From positions 266,051,687-266,115,686 of the forward strand of contig NC_061510.1 of assembly GCF_022539505.1 (NCBI RefSeq): a DNA stretch of 64,000 nucleotides. The letters run 5' to 3'. The position numbers and the translations under genes were made by a program. Origin of the DNA: Lolium rigidum. Its lineage: Eukaryota; Streptophyta; Magnoliopsida; Poales; Poaceae. A model generated the notes under the pieces. That model worked only from the letters and a program-made list of their open reading frames with translations, was not told the origin of the DNA and searched no databases. Below are positions 12,201-24,071 of the stretch, one piece after another (the first letter of the stretch is position 1; each line of letters opens with the position of its first letter).

Positions 12201-14511
12201 AAAATTCTGCAACTAAACATTAGTTATATTTTTTTTTACTTAAGTTTCCAAAATAGTTTGGCATATTGTTTACTTCCTATTCTTGTGTAGTGTTTTATAA
12301 GCAAAATAAAATAGGAAGAATGATTTTCTGTTTTTCCAAAAATGTTTGCAAAGGAAATATAAATGTTTTTCATGCCAAACCAATGCAATTGTCTTCTTTG
12401 TGATGTTATATACCAGGGGATAATTAATTTATGTCGTGGTGATACCCAAAGAGGAAATTGATAATTGGTGAGGCTCTTATGCCCTTATTAGGTGAATAAA
12501 TTAAGTTTTCTAAAATCAAAACTCTTAAAGTTGTTTTGTAGTATCTATAAGACCTTAGTATGTTAGCCCTTAGTAGAGTGGTTATCTATTGATTGTTGCT
12601 TGTTGTATGTTGTTTTGGTTGTACAATGTGTTGATTGTGTTCCTTTATATTTTCCGGCGATAGATGCGAACAATTCCGGGAAAGAAGAAGTGGTTCGGAC
12701 GAGGATTTTATTTATATTGTTGGAATTCTTTTGATGGAGTTGAAGAAGTCCAGGGACAAATAAGCAAACCAAGGCAAGCCATCTTTTGATCTCTTGCTAA
12801 TTATCCTCTTTGTTGTGTTCATTGTTCCATTATTTGCTTGGTTCCTTGTATCTTGCGTTATGATTGGTCCTCTACTATGCATACTTGTTCCCAAGTATGT
12901 TGAAACCCTTGTTGATGTTATGCATGCTTACCCTAAGCATGTATGCCCCCTTTACCACATATATTATCATCGTCTTAGTGGTATGATGATTAACATCATG
13001 ACCCTTGTTTAATCATACTACTTATGTTGTCCCTATGCATGCTTGTCCTAAGTATGTATGACCCCCTTGACACCTCATTTATCACCTCCTTAGTGGTATG
13101 ATGGTTGGCATCATGCCACTGTTGTCTCTTAGTTCTTACATGAAACCATAGGTTGGGAACCCCCTTGGAAAAATACCTTGTTGAGAAGAATTTTTGAAAA
13201 CCTTGGTTGAGTTGGACTACCCAAGCGTGTGTTACGAAAGGAAAGGATCTTGGCAAAGATGGTTGGAAAGAAAATCTTGTTTTCGAAAACTTTGGCGCCT
13301 AAGTATTCACCCGTGACAATTAACCCGCGCAACCACATTACCCTGGAGTGGGACGGGGCTTAGCTCGTAGTTTGTTGAAGCTGGCATGAGACACCTTCAC
13401 AACTCTCTAGGAGGGTCACGATGACCTCTGACACCGGGTTGCGCTCTGGAGGAGGCAATACACTGTCTTAACTGATAGCCGGACGATTACTGAGGGTCTT
13501 CTGTCATGGCGCCGGAGATACGCTCAAAAGGAGGTATGCTCGCCGGGGTTCCGGAAGGGGTAAGCCCGCAGGGAAGGACTCATGTCAGGGGAGATAAGCG
13601 AAAGGTTATGTCCGAGTTTCTGTCATGGCATAGTTGATATGCAGGGATGATGCCCACATGATAGACTCGCGGATCTTGTGGGGAAAGTGTGCAAACTCTG
13701 CAGAGTCAAATCTATTCGAATAGCCGTGTCCGCGGTCATGGACGGTTGGAATGGCTGTTGCTTAGCCTGATGAGTTTTTGGTTTACAAAAATTGTTTGGA
13801 AAATGAAAGAAAGGAACTTGTTTTCGAGTACTTGGAAGGGTACGGGAATGGTTTGGTTGACCATATGGAGATGGTCGGAAAGGAATCAAAATTGGGTTAC
13901 CCCTCCCTAGTGTTTTATGTTGTAGAACTCTTTTGAAGTATCTTCTTCAATAGAGATATAGAGATGTCTTAGATAAATTCTTGAAGTGTCCCCTTCAATC
14001 GAGAAGTTGGGATGCTATCTCCACCAAAAACATCTCTTCTCTTCTACATGCTATATCCACAAGAGAAACTATTCTTCCTCTCTTGCCTTCTTTAGTTAGA
14101 ATTGTTATCACCTTCTTGATGGTTTGCGAGTACAATTCAAATGTACTCACGGCTTTGTCCCCGGCTATTTACTTGGCCGGACTTGGAGGAATTCGATAAA
14201 TGAAGAAGGACTTGGACGACGTCTATGCGAGCTAGGAACGTCTTCCCGCTCGCTTGCTCGTAGGGTTTATGGCGGATGACTTGGGTACTGCGCTCGTCGA
14301 AGTGATGATGCTACTCGATGTTTAGTTAGGCCCTTCGAGGCTATTATGTAAGTATCGGTCATGTGACCATGTGGTAATTTTCTTATTCCGCTTTGTAATG
14401 GATGGTGTAATTTGATATCAGTTCGGTTATGTGTTCACGACACACTGATCATGGGATCGTGAACTGTATACATAACAGGGAATTTCGGACAGCTAGTCCG
14501 GGGTCCCCACA
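9212..14511 (+). repeat. LARD 3' LTR (5300 bp)
   Basis: Second copy of the LTR, TGTAACACCC...CCCCACA. It differs from the 5' copy by scattered substitutions and small indels, for example a 5-bp insertion near 12500. It carries the TATA box at 11057-11063 and an intact CAG|GTGAGT donor-like site at 11462-11470, which reads CGGTGAGT in the 5' copy. Differences at 14246-14300 versus 6748-6790 are nearly all CAG/CTG against CG-containing forms. Confidence 0.93.
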
Positions 14512-14780
14512 ACCCCTGGCCTGCTCGATGCACAATTAAGTGTCGTTGGCCTATACATAGGGTTTAATTAGGGTTTAGGGTTAGCTAGGGTTTAGGGTTA
14601 GGGTTAGGGTTAGGGTTTAGGGTCTAGGGTTTAGGGTTTAGTGTTTAGGGTGTTTAGGTTTAGGGATTAGGGATTAGAGATTTAAGGTTTTAGGGTTGTT
14701 TAAGGTTTAGGGATCATCGATCGAGTGCGCACACACATTATTAGAGGCACCCGCGCCTTTACGCATAAATTGCATGCATA
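14512..14780 (+). repeat. Telomere-like repeat segment, copy 1
   Basis: Begins ACCCCTGGCCT directly at the LARD 3' edge and contains a degenerate block of TTTAGGG / TTAGGG / TTTAGG heptamers from about 14559 to 14714. A GATCATCGATCGAGTG...CACCCGCGCCTTT segment follows. The same arrangement recurs at 15268. This is interstitial sequence resembling plant telomeric repeat, not a chromosome end. Confidence 0.8.
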
Positions 14781-15267
14781 TATATGTGTGTTTTTTGGCC
14801 ACCAACGATATATAGATGATCGAGAGAGAGAGATTGAAATCCCCAAGAATATGTTCAAATATACATTAAAATATATGCACGAATGCATGGTAGGACATGC
14901 ATGCACACTAATTATATATATATATATATTATGAGGCAACTTAATCAAATGTGTTTTCATTCGAGAGAACTTGTCAACATTAGAGTTAATTAATTTATCA
15001 CGATAATTATATAATTAATTAATGAATCTCAGGGATATGTTATACAACATGATCGATATAGGCCATGTATATATTAATTGGTGTTAATCTAAGGTTTGCT
15101 AGCTAGCTGCTATATATAGAGCATGTTTTTATTAGATCGGGTTATAGCTAGTATACTTTAGGGTTATGTGTTTTCATTAAGTAGGGTTGATTAGCTATGG
15201 TTAGTTACATATATATGGTTTAGGGTTAATGCATGGCACATTTAATTTAATTAGAGGACCGCGAGGC
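14781..15267. other. AT-rich spacer between the telomere-like copies
   Basis: Rich in TATATA, TTAATTAATT and GATCGAT tracts, with no gene. It probably forms part of a ~756-bp duplicated unit whose second copy is shortened. Confidence 0.5.
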
Positions 15268-15560
15268 ACCCCTGGCCTCCTTGATGCACAATTAAGTGTC
15301 GTTGGCCTATATATAGGGTTTAATTAGGGTTTAGGGTCAGGGTTTAGGGTATAGGGTTTAGTGTTTAGGGTGTTTAGGGTTTAGGGATTAGGGATTAGGG
15401 TTTCAGGGTTGTATAAGGTTTAGGGATCATCGATCGAGTGTGCACACACATTATTAGAGGCACCCGCGCCTTTGCGCATAAAGTGCATGCGTATAGTTAT
15501 TAGAGGCACACACATTATTAGAGGCACCCGCGCCTTTGCGCATAAAGTGCATGCGTATAG
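15268..15560 (+). repeat. Telomere-like repeat segment, copies 2 and partial 3
   Basis: ACCCCTGGCCT at 15268 restarts the unit seen at 14512. It includes a degenerate TTTAGGG block (15315-15424) and the CACCCGCGCCTTTGCGCATAA tail. That tail is repeated once more at about 15509-15558. Isolated TTTAGGG-like words continue to ~15640. Confidence 0.8.
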
Positions 15561-16296
15561 TTTAGGGTTATTTGTTTTAATTAAGTAGGGTTTGATCAGC
15601 TAGGGTTAGTTACATATATATGGTTTAGGGTTAATGCATGGCACATTACATATAGTTTAAATCTCAAGAATGTTTATACATGATAGGCCATATGTGCAAA
15701 GGAATTTTTTTCCCCGTGAACTTGTCAAAATTCAAGTTTATCCGTGCCAATGGAAACTAGTCCAAAAAATTACATAGAGGACCAAAAGTACTAGACAATA
15801 ACTAATAGACCCTGCAACTTTACAAAAAGGACCCCAAAACATATAGAAGAAAATCAATCGAGTCCTTCTCGCCCGCACATCAGATCTCTGCTCCGCATCC
15901 TTTCCAGCAACTCCGTCGCCGGGGACGCACCACTTGGGACGGTGTCGCCGGTAGTCGCCAGGACGAAGGAGAAGAAGGGCCTCAGCAACGGCATATTGGC
16001 TCGGAGAAGGGCCGCTGAAAGGCCGAGATGTGCACGAGCAAGACGGATGACGCCGTCGTATGCCCCGAGCTTGTGAACTTTAGCAGCTTGACTTCCCCAT
16101 TGGCCAGATCTGAAGCACTGACCAAAGCATGCCTCACCGTTAGCGCCATCACATTGATGGCACCAGATCGGGGTTTGGCCGGCAAGATCCGCCGGATTCA
16201 CCATAGGCCGGATCCGAAGCCGATGACGAGATCCCCGACTCCATTGCGCCATTCTCGCTCATGGGAAACACCGGATCTAAGCTTACAACAACACTA
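15561..16296. other. Unassigned stretch with weak open frames
   Basis: A minus-strand frame of 132 codons (15854-16252) is open. It contains an HQC...C...C cluster near its N-terminal third, but no family is recognisable and the opposite strand is also open. I do not claim a gene. 15640-15850 is AT-rich and featureless. Confidence 0.3.
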
Positions 16297-16424
16297 ACTC
16301 CCTCGGATCCAAATTAGCTGACTCAACTTTGCTTATCTAAATATGGATGTATCCACACATGTTTTTACTCCGGATACATACACGTCTAAGGAAAGTTGAA
16401 TCAATTAATTTAGTTCGGAGGGTG
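16297..16424. mobile_element. Stowaway-type MITE (Tc1/mariner), ~128 bp
   Basis: The segment starts (A)CTCCCTCGGATCCAAATTAG and ends TAATTTAGTTCGGAGGGTG. It is palindromic over its whole length (GACTCAACTTTG / GGAAAGTTGAATC; GGATGTATCC / GGATACATAC) and is followed by TA. The CTCCCTC...GGAGGG ends and the TA target are diagnostic of Stowaway. It is mutated, so not recently mobile. Confidence 0.85.
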
Positions 16425-16678
16425 TACAATATACAGAGAGAAGTCGGCCTCGTCTCCGGCCGGCGAGGCCGCCGGAGAGAAGGGGGAGAGGAGCCGGGGA
16501 GTGGGAGAGACTCGAGAGAGAAAGAGAAGAGGAAGAAATGAGAGCTCCCTGGGGAAGAACATTATTTTTGTCGTTCTGCTCGTAGCTTGAAACTGAAAAT
16601 TTCGGCCGCATCCATTCGAAAATCCCGTGACCAGTTTTACCCTTTTAACCCTGGTCCAGAAGCTAAAACCCACCGACC

Positions 16679-17200
16679 ATGGAGGGCTCATTCGGTAACA
16701 ATGAAATATCTTGCCTAGATCCCGAACCCTCCCCACAGGCCCACACCCAACCACCAACCATTCGCCCCATTAGCTCAAAAATACTCTCACACGCCAAAGC
16801 TCTAACTCTCTACAGTACTAGATCTGCTTCGCCGCCGGCATACTCCTCCACGGCCGTAGCCTTGATCGTGTTGGCTGTCCACCCACCTGATCCGCTCCCC
16901 GCCGCCCTCGTCACCGACGGATCCGCTTCACCGCCGACCTCGCCACCGACGGATCCGCTTCACCGCCGACCTCGCCACCGACGGATCCGCTTCACCGCCG
17001 ACCTCGCCACCGACTACCTCGGCGCAGCGGCCGTATCAACTTCACCGAATCCCTTGCCGGCCAACCGGATCCGCTTCACTAACGCCCGCTTCTACCGAAA
17101 CGAGGGTCGATTCATCGTCTCCCGCGTTCGCCGCCGTCGGAATGCAAGTTGCCGCCCCCGCCCACCCCGCCGCAGCTTGGTTAGTACGCTGGCCCGTTAG
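16679..17200 (+). CDS. Hypothetical ORF, Pro/Ala/Arg-rich, containing a minisatellite
   Basis: A 173-codon frame starting at the ATG at 16679. Composition is dominated by Pro, Ser, Ala and Arg, and no domain is recognisable. The upstream sequence has 5'UTR-like CT- and CA-rich composition. A 32-bp tandem repeat (16915-17010) encodes part of it. It could be exon 1 of a gene running into 17200-18900, or simply an open frame in GC-rich DNA. Confidence 0.25.
   Translation: MEGSFGNNEISCLDPEPSPQAHTQPPTIRPISSKILSHAKALTLYSTRSASPPAYSSTAVALIVLAVHPPDPLPAALVTDGSASPPTSPPTDPLHRRPRHRRIRFTADLATDYLGAAAVSTSPNPLPANRIRFTNARFYRNEGRFIVSRVRRRRNASCRPRPPRRSLVSTLAR
16915..17010 (+). repeat. 32-bp minisatellite, 3 copies
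   Basis: The unit starts CGACGGATCCGCTTCACCGC and repeats at 16915, 16947 and 16979 with perfect 32-bp spacing. The period is not a multiple of three, so a frame crossing it changes amino-acid sequence in each copy. A partial fourth copy may precede it (CCACCTGATCCGCT). Confidence 0.85.
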
Positions 17201-17210
17201 ATCGCGGTGT

Positions 17211-18248
17211 TTCTTTAGCCATGTTTTGTGTAGTTATTTGCGGATCTCATATGCCGTTAACTTTCTTGATGTGTTGCTTCACATGAAGTTTGTTTAAATA
17301 TTGTACAAGTACAAAAGCATTATCCGGTCGCTACCATCCTGTTCATTCTACCGACACCTGTGTGCATCCACATATTTATAGCCTTATACCCATTCATTTG
17401 CTGCCAACTTGTTTTTGTACCGCATGCTATTGTCGCATCGCTTTTATAGTCATGCTATGTGCATTTCCAATCCGCTTGTTCTTATACCACGTCATTAGCT
17501 CACCGCTAGATGCTAGCCGTTTTCTCGTGTCTCGCTATTCTCACATCGCTTTTATAATCATGCTATGTGCATTTCCAATCCGCCTGCTCTTATACCTCGT
17601 CTTTAGCTTATATAGTTATTGCTGCGTGCATGTCTGGTCTTTGTATTATCGTAGACTGACTTGTCAATGTTATTTTTCCTAGGGATTGATCATGCGAACC
17701 ACTTATTAGAACATCCAACATTAACAGCGGGGACGCTAGGGAAGGTTGGAATCTGAGTTCTTGGTTGGTTTCCGTTATTATCTATAACCTATATGCATTG
17801 TTCCTTATGCAAGAGATTAACACTTGGAACCCTGCCATAGCAATGCCATTCATGCTTTACTATGTTTCTGCCTATTTGATATGCTTGTTTTGGAGAAACT
17901 GCGAAGGTGATTTGAACTCGACATTTGGTCATTCTTAATGCCAGCTTACTTTATGTGGAAAACCTTGGCATTACCCTACTCTAAATCCGAATGTCCGAAA
18001 TTCGTATCTCATGCAAAGCAACATCTAGTTGGTTTTAATCCGATATCCGGTAAATATTGGCTTATTCATTTGGCAGCTCAAGTTTTTTGTTATTTGAAAC
18101 CAGTCGACTTGGTCTTAAATGTGATATCTAAACACGGATTAAGGACAATGGAGCAGGAGGATTAGCATTTCACTTGATGGCTGAACCTAAAATGATAGGC
18201 ATGTTGACCACGACTAGTGCACGCAAGAGAAGGACTCGCAGCGAGCCG
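17211..18248 (+). other. Intron-like low-GC region with a ~112-bp tandem duplication
   Basis: AT-rich, many stops. Two copies of a segment containing ATCGCTTTTATA and CATGCTATGTGCATTTCCAA lie at about 17435-17490 and 17547-17605, roughly 112 bp apart. A possible small exon ends at 18248 (CGCAGCGAGCCG|GTATGT). No family is recognisable. Confidence 0.4.
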
Positions 18249-18864
18249 GTATGTGCTTAGTACATGCATCTTATCTTATCTTGTGCTTATTTCTCGCTAC
18301 ATGTCTGTTATCTGATTTCTACATTGCGTAATACATGTTTGAATAGTTAATTGTTGTAACTATGTTTGCAATGTTACCGTAATGCAGTTTTAATGAAGCA
18401 GTCATCATTAGAAGATAGTCGCCAAAAAAGGATCTGTAGCGACCCTGTGCAACATTATGATGTAAGTTTGCGCTTAGTACAAGTTCCATACATTGTCTTA
18501 TTTATGCAACTTGTTATTATCTTATATCTACATTGCATAATAAATGTTTGCATAGTTCATCGTTTAACTCTTTTTGCATTATTATTAGAATGCAGTTGTG
18601 ATGAAGCAATCTTCATTAGAAGTGAGGCCCACAAAAACTTCGATATTTCTTCCGATGCATCTTCTCATAGCCGTCAACCTAGACCATTGCTTTCATCAAA
18701 CAAGTAAATATCTCAAGGCGATACTTTATAAAAGACATGGTATTGTCGCTTTAAGATCCGTAGCCGATATGTTGACAAAGAGTACACAAGATTCAATCAA
18801 GGCGATTGCCAAATGTCAACGTGTTATTGATGATGCTAACGAAGTCCTCAATGATTCTATGTAA
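18249..18864 (+). pseudogene. Tandemly duplicated intron/exon unit of an unknown gene
   Basis: Two units of ~215 bp each run donor-like GT(A/AA)GT..GCTTAGTACA, then AT-rich intron, then acceptor-like ATGCAG, then an exon start encoding a CDEAIFIRS / FNEAVIIRR-like segment. The first exon copy (from about 18388) is interrupted by stops in that frame; the second (from about 18597) stays open to the AAG-TAA near 18705. A further open stretch to 18864 encodes a helical, Lys/Asp-rich tail. Phases do not join cleanly from the putative exon ending at 18248, so I score it as a broken gene. The family is unknown. It could belong to a CACTA element, since CACTA sequence lies just downstream. Confidence 0.4.
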
Positions 18865-18998
18865 TTTTTTATTTGGGCACATGAATTGCCTTGTAATTTT
18901 CCTACTTGTTTTATTTGTGTATGTAATTGTGTGTATCATTGATATCGGATTTTAGGCTCATGAAATTTAATGCAAGTTGACTAGTCAAACAAGTAGGG

Positions 18999-20257
18999 CA
19001 CTACAACAGATTGGGCCGGCCCACTTACGGTAGTGTGGGACCCACTTTCATTTTGGGCCGGCCCACTTCTTAGTAGGCCGGCCCGGCTACACGATAGTGG
19101 GATCCACATGCTTATTGGGCCGGCCCACTATCTTGTTGGGCCAGCCCATTTGCTATATGGTGGTCCCACATGGTAAATGGGCCGGCCCTTTAACGAGAAG
19201 GTGGGACACACATGTGTTTTTGGCCCGGCCCACTATCTTGTTGGGCCGGCCCACTTGCTATATGGTGGACCCCACATACTAAATGGGCCGGCCTTTTAAC
19301 CGGAAAGTGGGACCCACTCGTGTTTTTGGCCCGGCCCACTATCTTGTTGGGCCGGCCCACTTGCTATATGGTGGACCCCACATACTAAATGGGCCGGCCT
19401 TTTAACGAGAAGGTGGGACCCACTCGTGCTTTTGGCCGGCCCACTATCTTGTTGGGCCGGCCCACTATCTTGTTGGGCCGCCCACTTGCTATATGGTGGA
19501 CCCCACACACCAAATGGGCCGGCCCTTTAACAGGAAAGTGGGACCCACTCGTGTTTTGTCCCGCCCACTATCTTGTTGGGCCGGCCCACTTGCTATATGG
19601 TGGACCCCACATACTAAATGGGCCGACCCTTTAACAGGAAAGTGGGACCCACTCGTGTTTTTGGCCCGACCACTTGCTATACGGTGGACCCCACACACTA
19701 AATGGGCCGGCCCTTTAACGGAAAGTGGGACCCACTCGTGTTTTGGCCCGGCCCACTTGTTTCTTGGGCCGGCCCGCTTGTCGTAAGGTGGACCCCACAT
19801 GTTAAATGGGCGAGCCCATTTAAGTTTTGACCAGATCAACCTTAGAGGTTAGGCCCGGCCCACGTAACTAATGGACCAGCCCGACTATATAGTTGACCGG
19901 TCAAACTATGTCAGCCTGGCCCGGCCCGCTTAAGACGTGGCGAGGCCTCGTGTGGGCCTACCATCTACCACGGGGTTTCGACGAGTTAACGCCGTTAACC
20001 GCGCTAACGGCGTGTGCCACGTGTCGGCTTGCATGACGTCAGCAGTCAACGGGCTCCCGGAAACACTTGCGCAACGGTCCGATTTTCCGTGGCGGAAGGG
20101 CGCCCAAGCGCGACCGACCGAAAAAAACGTCGTTGGACTTTGCCTGACGCAGTTTCCACAACAGAACCCATATCGTCGGGTTAGGCCCATAGGCGACGAA
20201 AAATACCCCTTAGCGGACGATTTTGAGACGTTGTCTATCAGAACTTTTCTTGTAGTG
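18999..20257. mobile_element. Small non-autonomous CACTA element
   Basis: Starts CACTACAACAGATTGGGCC and ends AACTTTTCTTGTAGTG, so both outer CACTA/TAGTG ends are present. Beyond CACTACAA the two ends diverge (CAG versus GAAA). The interior has no transposase. It consists of tandem GC-rich repeats (19081-19800) and a right subterminal region with several GACG motifs. The 3-bp flanks (GGG left, AAT right) do not match, so the insertion may be rearranged or the ends may belong to two elements. It lies directly upstream of the CACTA transposase at 20377. Confidence 0.65.
19081..19800 (+). repeat. ~106-bp GC-rich subterminal tandem repeats
   Basis: About six copies of a unit run GCTATATGGTGGACCCCACA, then TAAATGGGCCGGCC, then TTTAAC(GA)GAAAGTGGGACCCACT, then GGCCCGGCCCACTATCTTG. 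Clear starts are at about 19152, 19258 and 19364. Each unit carries two near-perfect GGGCCGGCCC palindromes and an AGTGGG-A-CCCACT inverted repeat. In CACTA elements such subterminal repeats are the binding sites of the TNPA-type protein; that role is inferred here. Confidence 0.8.
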
Positions 20258-20376
20258 AATGTAGCATTTATAGTTTTATATTCGACCTGTTTGCTCAGGT
20301 ATGTTTGCTTACATTCATAGGTGACCTGTTTGTTGAAATAGCTTATCGCTTCTCTGACCATCTATCTCCTCAACAG

Positions 20377-23300
20377 ATGGACAGAACTCGGATATTATTT
20401 CACTCATTAAACACACCAACATATTTGAGTGGTATTGAAGACTTCATGAAGCACGTTAGTGATTTTATTGACGGCGACAAGACAAAGGAAGTGATTTGTC
20501 CATGCCGCGTATGTTTGAATATTGGGTCCAAGCCTCAACATGTAGTCTCAGATCATTTATTCGTTTATGGGATGGACCAGACATATATCATGTGGATTAA
20601 CCATGGTGAACACTATGATCGCCCGACATTATTGATCCTCTTTATTCCGATGGTTATCAGCCGAAGATCTCGTCCAGGATGAGGCTACTCGCTAATTTGT
20701 TACGGGATCTGTATCCATATGCAAGCCAACAGCCCCATGGTTATCACAAAAAGCCTCTTTTCCATGACCTGATAGAAGATGCTAAGCGCTTAGTGGCCCC
20801 TGGTTCTGTTGTGTCAAGATTCGAATTAATTGTGAAATTACTTCATGACAAGTCATACCAGGGGATTACCAATAAAGCGTTCAATGCAGTTGCGAAGACA
20901 TACAACGATGCACTCCTCAGGGCCGGACTCGCCAAAATCCTTTTATGAGGTGAAGCAAGACATCAAGGTACCGGGACTTGGATATGAGAAGATTGATTTT
21001 TGCAAAAATAATCGTGCACTCGTTTTGGATGGAGTATAATGACCTCGATGAATGTCCAGGATGTAAGGAATCAAGATGGAAACATGATGGAGCTGGTGGT
21101 AAGAAAAAGATTCCTTGGAAGGTTCTGAGATACTTTCCACTTGTACAAAGATTGCAGAGGTTGTTTGCTTCAGAACAAACATCTCGAGAAACAAGATGGC
21201 ACAAAGAGATTCTCACGCCCGACCCCGATTTACTGAGGCATCCTGCTGATGGCGATGAATGGAAGCAATTCGACCTGGATCATCCAGATTTTGCCGCGAT
21301 CCAAGGAACCCGAGACTTGGCCTTGCTACGGATGGATTCAACCCATTTGGCAACATGAGCAACTCGTATAGCATGTGGCCGTACTAGTTACACCTTACAA
21401 CCAGGCTCCCTGGACATGCACCGATCGCCGAACCGTATGATGGCCTTACTCATCCCGAGTCCCAAATCTCCCGGGAAGGATTTTGATGTGTTCATGCAGC
21501 CTCTTGTTAGAGACTTGCAAACATTATGGGAGGGTAGTCCCTACACGGGATGTGTGTCAACCTAAAGAACAAAATTTTCTATAACTCGTCGTCTGTATCG
21601 TATTGCACCCATGATTATCCAGCTTTGGGCACTATGTCGGGCGAGTAACATCAGAGTTATAATGCATGTGTTCACCGTGATACTGATCAGCTGGCGAGTG
21701 AGGATAATAAACAAGATATGCTATATGGGCCATCGCCGTTTCCTTCCATTAGATCACAGTTTCCGAAAAAATAGAAAAAAATTGCAATTTATTGGTGATC
21801 AGGCCTGTAAAAAGACTAAACCGCAGCACTTTAAGAGTCACGAGTTGGAGGCGCACCTAGAAGCGGCAGAAATGTTAAACCAGGAAAACCACCAGCCGCC
21901 ACAGCAGGTACAACAGAGAAGGATACAGAAGATGCAGCAGCAGTAGTAGCAGATAGAAAAAGGAAGAAGAGAGGAGATGAACTGAGTCTAGCAGCTACCA
22001 AAAGGAAGATGGGAGGTGAAATAGCAGCATGTACCAAGAGGAAGGAAATGGAAAATGATAGACCGAGAATATTTTATAAGCGCATGACCACTCTTTGGGA
22101 CTTGCCGTATTGGGCTGGTAAGAAGCTTCGGCATAATATTGATATCATGCACATGGAGAAGAATATATGTGACAGCATTGTCGGCACATTACTCAACATT
22201 CCATCCAAGACAAAAGATAGCTCAAATGCTAGGATTGATTGTGCAACATTGAATGTTAACAGGCACTTGCAACCGGATCGTAATGACAAAGTGAACAAAG
22301 GCAAGGAAAAACATTATAAATTTCGAGGCGCGGAATTCACATTGCCGATGCCTAAAAGGAGATTATTTTGTGAGTACCTCCGAGGTGTGATGTTCCCGTT
22401 CGGATTTGCTTCCAACATTGCAAATTGTCTCAATGCTGAAGGAAACAAGCTCCAAGGGTTGAAAACTCACGATTGTCATATCCTGCTGCAAAGGCTTTTA
22501 GCTATTGGCATTAAAGATTTAGTGAAGCCAAATATGTACAACGTGATTGCAGAGTTGGGAAGGTTCTTTAGGGAAATATGTAGTAAAACTCTAAGCGGAG
22601 CCGTTGTAGAACGTCTTAAGGTGGACATAGCAAGTAATCTTGTGCATGCCGGAGCTGATATATCCTCCAGACCTTCTTTGATATGATGGTGCATTTGGCT
22701 GTTCATCTACCCGATGAGGCACTTTTAAGAGGTCCCAGTACAAGTATGGATGGATGTACCCTATAGAACGTCGATCGTGCACTTTCAAGAATACGATTAG
22801 GAACAAAGCTAGACCGGAGGCTTGCATTGCGATGGCGTATATTGCTCGCTCGAAGCATATACATTTGCCTCAAGATATATTCCTGATATTGAGACCAGAT
22901 TCAACCGGGGTCGCAGAATTTTGGAAGTTGTAGGATCTGTTTTTAATCATGGTGTTGAGCTAATAGGAAAGAGGACCGAAAAAACATTAGAGCAGATCCG
23001 AATTTGAACATACTGTCTTGGTATGTGCCGAATAATGCTACGAGGCCGATGAATATGTTAAGTGAGTACTATGCACACGAAATACTCGCTCCTCGCATAT
23101 ACTATGAACTTGTATCAAAATGAAATATATTCAGCCGACTTGGCTATGTTTTGCAGAGTTGTACATGGAAACGAATGGAAAGCTATCGGCACGTGGGAGT
23201 GGGTTTCGGGGACTGGTTTGAGAAATATGTAAGATGTTCAATTGCACTCGACTTGTCTATGTGTTTTCACATGAGATGACCTCTTGTCTATTTTGTAATC

Positions 23301-24071
23301 GTAGATCTCGAAACTCCATGCGGAGAATCCGGCGCCGTTAGTGCCGATCTCCTTGTCCTATCACGTGGTCCGGATAAGAGGGTGTTGGTAGTCTGCAGCT
23401 TGCAATGCCAATGGTGTCCATTACAGCCTCCTATGAGCGTGAACAACATTTGAAGACACGAAATAGTGGCATCACAACCAATGGAGATCACTTGACAACC
23501 GTAAAGAAGAGATCGTAGTCATTTGACCATTATGGTCACATAGAAGAGGTTATTCAGCTTGTTCTATAGTGATAACGTTATCGTCCGATCCGTGGTTCTA
23601 TTTAAGTGTTATTGGTACAACCAAGATCCAAACAAGGGCAAAGGTGCCGTAAATGATGGGTATTTCATATCGCTAAATACTATCGCTCAGTTGGTACAAG
23701 GATGATCCTTATATTTTGGTACCTCAAGCGGCCAAGGTACTTTTCTTGGAAGACATATCTAGAAAAGGATGGCAGTATGTGCAAAAGTTTGTGGCAAGGA
23801 ACATATATGATTTGGATGAGAATGCGGATCCAATAATTGGTGCCCAGCAAGATGATTTCGCTGGTTGTATGCAAACTAAAGTTGCTGACATTGATGAAAC
23901 CTCGTTGGATACAGGTATCCCTGCACATGATGGAGAAGTAGATTTCCCTGTTGAGGTTAGCATAGTCGACAAAGAGATGGATAAACTGAAGCTACCCGGT
24001 GAATCTCGGGAGGAGAATGGACACGACGAGCGAGGATGAGACCATGCACGAATATCGAATGAAGACGGAGG

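Larger units (their letters stand above)
1712..14511 (+). mobile_element. LARD-type LTR retrotransposon with 5.3-kb LTRs, non-coding
   Basis: Two near-identical direct repeats of ~5.3 kb begin TGTAACACCCCC and end GGGGTCCCCACA. They flank a 2.2-kb interior with a tRNA-Met-type primer-binding site just after the first repeat and a purine-rich tract just before the second. This is the architecture of a large retrotransposon derivative (LARD): long LTRs and no gag or pol. It must have been mobilised by proteins from an autonomous partner. The LTRs differ at scattered positions, many of them in CAG/CTG contexts that may be sequencing errors, so the insertion looks recent. The left TSD is lost in the gap; the right flank is ACCCC. 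Confidence 0.93.

Noticed and set aside
15854..16252. 132-codon minus ORF with a Cys cluster
   Set aside because: No recognisable family and both strands are open; kept only as a note in the intergenic entry.
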